Below, in pieces: positions 58,752-64,000 of a stretch of DNA of 64,000 nucleotides (position 1 is the stretch's first letter; each line of letters begins with the position of its first letter). Position numbers and translations under genes: made by a program. Source of the stretch: DASUPK01 sp963695805 (GTDB taxonomy: Bacteria > Actinomycetota > Thermoleophilia > Solirubrobacterales > 70-9). Below the pieces are notes generated by a model. That model was not told where the DNA came from. It saw only the letters and a list, made by a program, of their open reading frames with translations, and made no database searches. Where the stretch lies: assembly GCA_963695805.1 (NCBI GenBank), contig CAVOHV010000015.1, positions 361,784-425,783 on the forward strand. Reading direction: 5' to 3'.

Positions 58752-59598
58752 CTAGGCCGCGGCCTGGATCCCGGTGAGCTCCGCCGAGATCTCGCGGAGC
58801 TGCCGGCGGGCCTCGGGATCCTCGGCCTGCGGATGCGGCGCCGACTCGCTGGTGCCGTCGAAGTAATGGCCGTTGATCCCCTCGACCTCGGGTGAGGTGA
58901 TCAGCCGCATGGTCGCGGCGATCCCGTCCTCCAGCGGCGTCACCGGGTCGACACCCGCGTCGCGGACCATCTGGGTCGGCATGTAGGTGCCGGGATGCAG
59001 GCAGTTCGCGGTGACGCCGTGCCCTCGAGCTCCTCGGCGAGGTCGAAGGTGAACATGACCAGCGCGAGCTTGCTCTGGCAGTAGGCCTGGACACCGGAGT
59101 AGTGGCGCTCGAGCATCACGTCGTCGAAGTCGATCGGTGCCTGGCCGGCCGAGCTCACGTTGACGATCCGGGCGGGAGCAGAGCGCTCGATCAGGGGCAG
59201 CAGGCGCCTGGTGAGCAGGAACGGGGCGAGATAGTTCACCTGGAAGGTGAGCTCGTAGCCGTCCTCGCTCTCCTCACGGGGCCGGGCGGTCCCGATTCCG
59301 GCGTTGTTGACGAGGACGTCGATGCGCTCCTCGCCGCTCAGCGAGTCGGCCAGCTCGCGCACCTCGTCCAGCGAGTCGAAATCGGCGCGCCAGCCACTCG
59401 AGCTCGCCGTTAGTGCGAGGGCGCGCGCCGGCGCGACCCGTCTTATGTTGGTCCAGCTCCTCGAGCAGCGCCTGGCCCTTCTCCTCGTTGCGGCCGTGGA
59501 GGATGAGGCGGGCACCGGTGGGTGCGAGCTCCAGTCGCCAGTCCCTTGCCGAGGCCGTCGGTAGCCCCGGTGATCACGATCGTCCGCTGGTCGGCCAC
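58752..59598 (-). pseudogene. Short-chain dehydrogenase/reductase, several frameshifts
   Basis: An SDR whose parts are spread over several frames. From GTG at 59598: VADQRTIVITGATDGLGKGL; then in other frames ELAPTGARLILHGRN, DVLVNNAGIGTARP, IVNVSSAGQAPIDF, the catalytic YCQSKLALVMFTFDLA, and finally CLHPGTYMPTQMVRDAGVDP, VTPLEDGIAATMRLI. Frame changes lie near 59530 (extra G), between 59400 and 59470, and near 59015 (lost G). The net length, 847 bp, is one more than a multiple of three. All catalytic motifs survive, which is unusual for a decayed gene. Confidence 0.75.
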
Positions 59599-59625
59599 GT
59601 CAGCTGCCTTCCCTGCGCGGCACGC

Positions 59626-60085
59626 CTATTCGCTCAGTTCGACGCGCTCGATCACCTGTGGCTCAGCTCGGCTGATCGCCCGGGCCGGTGTCGGTTCCCT
59701 CGATCGCGTCGACCGCGTCCATTCCGTTCGTGACCTCGCCGAAGACCGTGTGCTTGCCGTCCAGCCAGGGAGCTGCGTCGGTGGTGACGATGAAGAACTG
59801 CGAGCCGTTGGTGTTGGGGCCGGCGTTCGCCATCGCCAGCGCGCCGCGGACCACCTTGTGGTCGTTGAACTCGTCCTCGAACGTGTAGCCCGGGCCACCC
59901 GTGCCGGTCCCCTCCGGATCGCCGCCCTGGATCATGAAGTCCTTGATGACGCGGTGGAAGATCAGCCCGTCGTAGAAGCCATCGGCCGCCAGCTTGCGGA
60001 AGTTCTCGACCGTCTTGGGGGCGTCGTCATCGAAGAAGCTGACGGTGATCGGGCCGGCATTCGTGTGGAGAGTCGCCTCAGACAC
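59626..60085 (-). CDS. Cyclophilin-type peptidyl-prolyl isomerase, C-terminus frameshifted
   Basis: A cytoplasmic PPIase that speeds proline isomerisation. It has LIFHRVIKDFMIQGGDPEGT with the catalytic Arg, GALAMANAGPNTNGSQFFIV and the Trp in PWLDGKHTVFGEV. The unshifted frame ends early (GPGDQPS, stop at 59663). The usual family ending PQVIERVELSE follows in the next frame to 59626, so one extra base near 59670 is likely; 460 bp is one more than 152 codons plus stop. Confidence 0.9.
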
Positions 60086-60096
60086 TACCTATGACC

Positions 60097-61551
60097 CTAG
60101 CTAACGGCGGCGGCTGGCTCCTGCGCCCTCTCCGGGAGCCATGGCCGGCGCCAGCCGCCCCAGCCGTGCAACAGGTTGGAGGCGCCCTCCGGCCCCCAGC
60201 CGCCGACCCGGTAGTCCTCGAGTGCGCAGGGGTTGTCGAGCAGCGGCTGGACGATCCTCCACGTCTCGAGGATGCTGTCCTCGCGGGCGAAGCGTTCCTG
60301 GTTTCCGGCGAGGGCGTCGGCCAGCAGGCGTTCATACGGTCCCGGCTGGTCACCGAACTGCTGCTTGAAGAGCAGATCGAGGTGCACCCGGCGCAGCTTC
60401 TCCTCCCCCGTCTGCTTGGCCTCGAGCAGTATGCACGCACCGGGATCGGGGTCGATGCGCAGGACGATCTCGTCGGTCGCCGGGATCGGGCCCCCGCCGA
60501 TCCCGACCCGCGGAGGGCTCTGGAGCACGACCCTCACCTCGGTGACCTTCTCGGCGAGCTGCTTGCCGGCGCGGATGAAGAACGGGACTCCGGACCAGCG
60601 CCAGTTCATGATGTCGAGCCGCAGGGCGACGAAGGTCTCCGTCGTGGATTTGGGGTCGACTCCCTCGATGTCCCGGTAACCCTCGTACTGCCCTCGCACG
60701 TAGCGGTTCGGGTCCGCGCCGGGAATCGCCTTGAACAGGTCGAGCTTTGCGTCGCGGATCGAATCGAAATCGGCGCCGGCGGACGGGGGCTCCATGGCCA
60801 CCAGGGCCAGCGTCTGCAGGATGTGGTTCTGGACGACGTCCCGCAGGCACCCGACCGGGTCGTAGAAGCTGCCGCGGTCCTCGACCCCGAAGTTCTCGGC
60901 CATCGTGATCTGCACGGACTCGACGTAGCGGCGGTTCCAGATCGGCTCGAACATGGAATTCGCGAAGCGCAGGTAGGTGATGTCCTGGACCGGCTCCTTG
61001 CCGAGGAAGTGGTCGATCCGGTAGATCTGGCTCTCGTCCAGGATCTCGTGGATCTGGTCGTTCAGCTCGATCGCCGAGTTCAGGTCGTGACCGAAGGGCT
61101 TCTCGATCACCACCCGTGCATCCTTCGCAAGCCCCGCGCTGCCGAGGCGCTGGATCACCCCGGCGAAGAGCGATGGGGGGATCTCGAGGTAGAAGACCGG
61201 GTGCCTGGCGTCCGAGAGCTTGTCCTTCAGCCGCCGGAAGGTGTCGAAGTCGTTGTAGTCCCCCTGCACGTAGCTGAGGGAATCGGCGTACTTCTTGAAG
61301 ACCTCGTCGTCGATCTGCTGCCCGCGGGCCTCGGCCCGAGCCTCGACCGCCTCACGCGCGTGCTGGCGGAGATCGTCGTCACTCCATTCGCTGCGCCCGA
61401 CCCCGATCACGGGCACCGTGAGCGTGCCGTTCTCGGTCAGGTCATAGAGCGCCTTCAGGGTCATCTTCTTCGCGAGATCGCCCGTGATCCCGAAGACGAC
61501 CAGGGCGTCGCCGCGAGGACCGTTCGGCGGACCTGAGTTCGTCTGCGCCAC
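60097..61551 (-). CDS. zwf: Glucose-6-phosphate 1-dehydrogenase
   Basis: First enzyme of the oxidative pentose phosphate pathway; makes NADPH and 6-phosphogluconolactone. 484 residues, usual length. The N-terminal Rossmann motif is VVFGITGDLAKKM, and the substrate/catalytic segment is YRIDHFLGKEPVQDI, with the His base of the family signature; VIEKPFGHD is also present. Divergent from gnd-pgl across a 36-bp gap, so the three genes may share regulation. Confidence 0.95.
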   Translation of the reverse strand: MAQTNSGPPNGPRGDALVVFGITGDLAKKMTLKALYDLTENGTLTVPVIGVGRSEWSDDDLRQHAREAVEARAEARGQQIDDEVFKKYADSLSYVQGDYNDFDTFRRLKDKLSDARHPVFYLEIPPSLFAGVIQRLGSAGLAKDARVVIEKPFGHDLNSAIELNDQIHEILDESQIYRIDHFLGKEPVQDITYLRFANSMFEPIWNRRYVESVQITMAENFGVEDRGSFYDPVGCLRDVVQNHILQTLALVAMEPPSAGADFDSIRDAKLDLFKAIPGADPNRYVRGQYEGYRDIEGVDPKSTTETFVALRLDIMNWRWSGVPFFIRAGKQLAEKVTEVRVVLQSPPRVGIGGGPIPATDEIVLRIDPDPGACILLEAKQTGEEKLRRVHLDLLFKQQFGDQPGPYERLLADALAGNQERFAREDSILETWRIVQPLLDNPCALEDYRVGGWGPEGASNLLHGWGGWRRPWLPERAQEPAAAVS

Positions 61552-61587
61552 GACCGGAACCTAGCGGACCCGCATAGGATCTCTGCA

Positions 61588-62607
61588 ATGGCGCAGCTCG
61601 GAATGGTCGGTCTCGGCAGGATGGGAGCGAACATCGTCCGGCGGCTGATGCGCGACGGCCACGACTGCGTCGTCTACGACCATACGCCGGCACATGTCAA
61701 GACCCTCGTCGATGAGGGGGCCGAGGGCAGCGATTCGCTCGCGGACCTCGCCTCCAAGCTGGAGCCGCCCCGGGCCGTCTGGGCGATGGTCCCGGCGGGC
61801 GACATCACCGAGCAGGTGGTCCACGACATCGCCGATCAGCTCGAGTCCGGGGATGTGATCATCGACGGCGGCAACTCCTACTACCGCGATGACATGCGCC
61901 GCTCCCAGGAGTTCGCCGAAAAGGGGATCGACTACATCGACTGCGGGACCAGCGGCGGCGTCTTCGGGCTCGAGCGCGGCTTCTGCCTGATGATCGGCGG
62001 CCCGGACGCCGCGGTCGAGCGCCTCGACCCGATCTTCAAGACCCTGGCGCCCGGGGTGGAGACTGCCGAGCGAACGCCGGGGCGCAGCGGCGACGCGGGG
62101 CCGGCCGAGAACGGCTATCTGCATTGCGGGCCGAGCGGCGCCGGCCACTTCGTGAAGATGGTCCACAACGGGATCGAGTATGGCGTGATGGCCGCCTACG
62201 CCGAGGGGCTCAACATCCTCAAGAACGCCAACGCCGGCAAGGTCAAGCGCGAGATGGATGCCGAGACAGCGCCGCTCGAGCACCCGGAGTACTACCAGTT
62301 CGATCTCGACATCCCCGAGGTCGCCGAGGTGTGGCGGCGCGGCAGCGTGATCAGCTCCTGGCTACTCGATCTGACGGCCGCGTCGCTCGTCGAATCGCCT
62401 GACCTCTCCGACTTCGGGGGCCGGGTCTCGGACTCAGGGGAGGGCCGCTGGACCTCGATCGCGGCGATCGAGGAGGGCGTGCCCGCGGGAGTCCTGACGA
62501 CGGCCCTGTACGAGCGCTTCGACTCTCGCGACCTCTCAGACTTCGCGGACCGGGTCCTCTCGGCAATGCGCAAGCAGTTCGGCGGCCACCAGGAGAAGCC
62601 GGAGTAG
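61588..62607 (+). CDS. gnd: 6-phosphogluconate dehydrogenase (decarboxylating), short form
   Basis: A 339-residue short-form (YqeC/GndA type) enzyme that oxidises and decarboxylates 6-phosphogluconate to ribulose-5-phosphate. The Rossmann motif is MVGLGRMGANIVRRL, followed by IDGGNSYYRDDMRR, the Ser/Gly-rich IDCGTSGGVFGLERGF and the catalytic Lys-His-Asn region GAGHFVKMVHNGIEYGVM. The shorter C-terminal domain is normal for this subtype. The stop TAG abuts the GTG of pgl. Confidence 0.94.
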   Translation: MAQLGMVGLGRMGANIVRRLMRDGHDCVVYDHTPAHVKTLVDEGAEGSDSLADLASKLEPPRAVWAMVPAGDITEQVVHDIADQLESGDVIIDGGNSYYRDDMRRSQEFAEKGIDYIDCGTSGGVFGLERGFCLMIGGPDAAVERLDPIFKTLAPGVETAERTPGRSGDAGPAENGYLHCGPSGAGHFVKMVHNGIEYGVMAAYAEGLNILKNANAGKVKREMDAETAPLEHPEYYQFDLDIPEVAEVWRRGSVISSWLLDLTAASLVESPDLSDFGGRVSDSGEGRWTSIAAIEEGVPAGVLTTALYERFDSRDLSDFADRVLSAMRKQFGGHQEKPE

Positions 62608-63285
62608 GTGGCTGAACACCGGCTCGAGGTGCTGGACGACGCCGACGCCGTTCACCGCCGGGGCGCGGAGATCATCGCCGAGGCCGTCAAGACAGACCTC
62701 TCGGAGCGGGGCCACTGCGCCCTGGCCGTGAGTGGTGGGCGCGATCCCTGGCCGATGTTCTCGCGACTCGAGGAATTCGAGCTCGACTGGCGGGAAATCG
62801 AGATCTTCCAGGTGGACGAGCGCGTGGCCCCCGCCGGCTCTCCCGAGCGCAACCTGACCCACTTGGTGGAGAGCCTCTCGATCGGCGCCCAGGGCAGCAT
62901 CCGCCCGATGCCGGTTACCGACGACGACCTCGAAGCGGCCGCCGATCGCTACGCGGCGTCCCTGCCGGATGCCCTCGACCTCGCGCATCTGGGCCTCGGC
63001 CCCGACGGCCACACCGCGTCGCTGGTGCCCGGAGACTCCGTTCTCGAGGTGACGGACAAGAGGGTCGCCGTGACGTCCGGCGAGTACCAGGGAGTCCGCC
63101 GCATGACCCTCACCTATCCGGAGCTCCATCGCACCCGCAGGCTGCTCTGGGTCGTCACCGGGGAGGAGAAGGTCGACGCCTTGCGCAAGCTGATCGACCA
63201 GGATCCGTCGACCCCCTCGGGCTGCGTCGAATCTGGCGGCGACTCGCTGATCCTGGCGGACAGAGCCGCCGCGCCCGGCGGCTAG
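62608..63285 (+). CDS. pgl: 6-phosphogluconolactonase
   Basis: A 225-residue DevB/SOL-type lactonase of the pentose phosphate pathway. Visible are CALAVSGGRDPWPMFSRL, the WREIEIFQVDERVAP motif, and LAHLGLGPDGHTASLVPGD. GTG start directly after the gnd stop with no gap, so translation is coupled. Its stop overlaps that of the convergent DUF899 gene. With zwf and gnd it completes the oxidative branch. Confidence 0.93.
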   Translation: MAEHRLEVLDDADAVHRRGAEIIAEAVKTDLSERGHCALAVSGGRDPWPMFSRLEEFELDWREIEIFQVDERVAPAGSPERNLTHLVESLSIGAQGSIRPMPVTDDDLEAAADRYAASLPDALDLAHLGLGPDGHTASLVPGDSVLEVTDKRVAVTSGEYQGVRRMTLTYPELHRTRRLLWVVTGEEKVDALRKLIDQDPSTPSGCVESGGDSLILADRAAAPGG

Positions 63286-64000
63286 GCCGCCTCGTACTCG
63301 TCGTGCCGGCGGATCCAGATGGGTTCGTCGCCGCCCTCCTGGCGACCCTTCGGGGTTCGGTCGAGCAGGCCGTAGTAGCCCATGGCCGGTCCCTCGAGTC
63401 CCCGCGCCGTAGTCACGTAGGTCCGGTAGACCGTCCCGTCGGAGAGCGCATAGACGCTGAGGCCGGGGCCCTCGGTGACGTATCCCTTTGCGTCGGTGCC
63501 GGAGAGCTCCGCCATCTTCTCGACCGTGACCGGGATCTCGCCGCTTTCCAGGAAGGGCTTCAGCTCCTCCTCGGTATGGAGGAAGCCGAGGTCGCGGTTG
63601 AAGTCGTCCCCGACCGTTGAGACCCAGTCGAGGTTGTCCCAACCCATCCGCTCCTTGTATTCCTGAAGCCTGTCCAGCGGGGCGCGCGAGGCCAGCAGGA
63701 CGGTCACATCTCCGCCGTTGATGAGGTGCGGGGCGTTCGCATTGATGTTGTCTGCGATCGAGGAGCAGACGGTGCAGCCCGCTTCGTAGGGCGGACCGAA
63801 CATGAAGTGGTAGATCATCAGCTGCGAGCGCCCGTCGAAGAGCTCGGCAAGCGACTTGGTCCCGTCGGTGGTCTCGAACTCGTAGTCCTTCTCGACCGCG
63901 CACCCACGGGAGCTCCTGGCGTCGCTTGGTGAGCTCGTCTCCACGGTGGGTGAGTTCCTTCTCCTTCTTGATCAGCTCCTCGCGCTCCGCCTTCCACTCC
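63282..64000 (-). pseudogene. DUF899 thioredoxin-like protein, frameshifted and cut by window edge
   Basis: A thioredoxin-fold protein of the DUF899 family. The main frame shows YEFETTDGTKSLAELFDGRS, YHFMFGPPYEAGCTVCSSIA (the CxxC-like Cys pair), WVSTVGDDFNRDLGF and YALSDGTVYRTYVTTARGLE. The N-terminal EELIKKEKELTHRGDELTKR, then RQELPWVR, is in another frame; one extra base near 63898 (GTGCGCGGTCGAG) separates them. The true start lies beyond the window. Function unknown. Confidence 0.8.

Noticed and set aside
1..64000. CRISPR arrays, phage structural genes, restriction or toxin-antitoxin systems
   Set aside because: I saw no regularly spaced short repeats and no recognisable genes of these kinds.

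Overview
The window is high-GC DNA (stop-poor reading frames on both strands, many GTG/TTG starts) from an aerobic actinobacterium. The gene types point to the class Thermoleophilia (Solirubrobacterales-like): an aa3-type oxidase cluster with a CtaA-half/CtaB fusion, a receiver/thioredoxin-reductase fusion, a RodZ-like protein, LAGC lipoproteins and Lys/Arg-tailed secreted proteins. This placement is an inference from gene style, not a measured phylogeny.

Layout. 1-13.4 kb is ordinary chromosome: the 3' part of serS, a LuxR-type response regulator, msrB, a thioesterase-like protein, a secreted protein, tRNA-Ser(TGA), a sugar-lactone oxidase, a large PAS-GGDEF-EAL protein, a PLP-dependent deaminase/aldolase, tRNA-Ser(GCT), an FMN hydroxyacid oxidase, a small conserved protein, the receiver-TrxR fusion and an intact tRNA-Arg(ACG). 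13.4-43.7 kb is punctuated by four copies (A-D) of one ~155-bp repeat, each ending in the 3' half of that tRNA-Arg. I read this as a stack of integration scars at the tRNA. The segments between them hold: a Tat-exported multicopper oxidase plus an IS30-family element; pyruvate phosphate dikinase with a lyase, a MaoC-type hydratase and a mesaconyl-CoA CoA-transferase (a 3-hydroxypropionate bicycle-type module); a complete cytochrome c oxidase and assembly locus; and a wax-ester synthase, a flavoprotein, an aldehyde dehydrogenase and a CBS/nucleotidyltransferase regulator. 43.7-64 kb carries a galactose-oxidase-like protein, a class III aminotransferase, a RodZ-like protein, a LysR regulator, a 5'-3' exonuclease, a TetR regulator with a P450 and associated SDR/CMD/SRPBCC genes, glutamate decarboxylase, cyclophilin, and the oxidative pentose phosphate genes zwf/gnd/pgl.

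How they work together. The oxidase locus is self-contained: a cupredoxin-like protein, subunits II, I and III, CtaG, a 44-residue membrane peptide, two SCO proteins, a TlpA-like thioredoxin and haem O synthase. The lyase-hydratase-CoA-transferase group handles C5 CoA esters, and PPDK could convert the pyruvate released into PEP. Zwf, Pgl and Gnd form a complete NADPH-producing oxidative branch.

Data quality matters here. At least eight genes between 39 and 64 kb are each broken by one or a few single-base indels while otherwise looking intact, and two genes upstream lack a canonical start codon. This looks more like an indel-prone assembly than true gene decay, but the sequence alone cannot decide.
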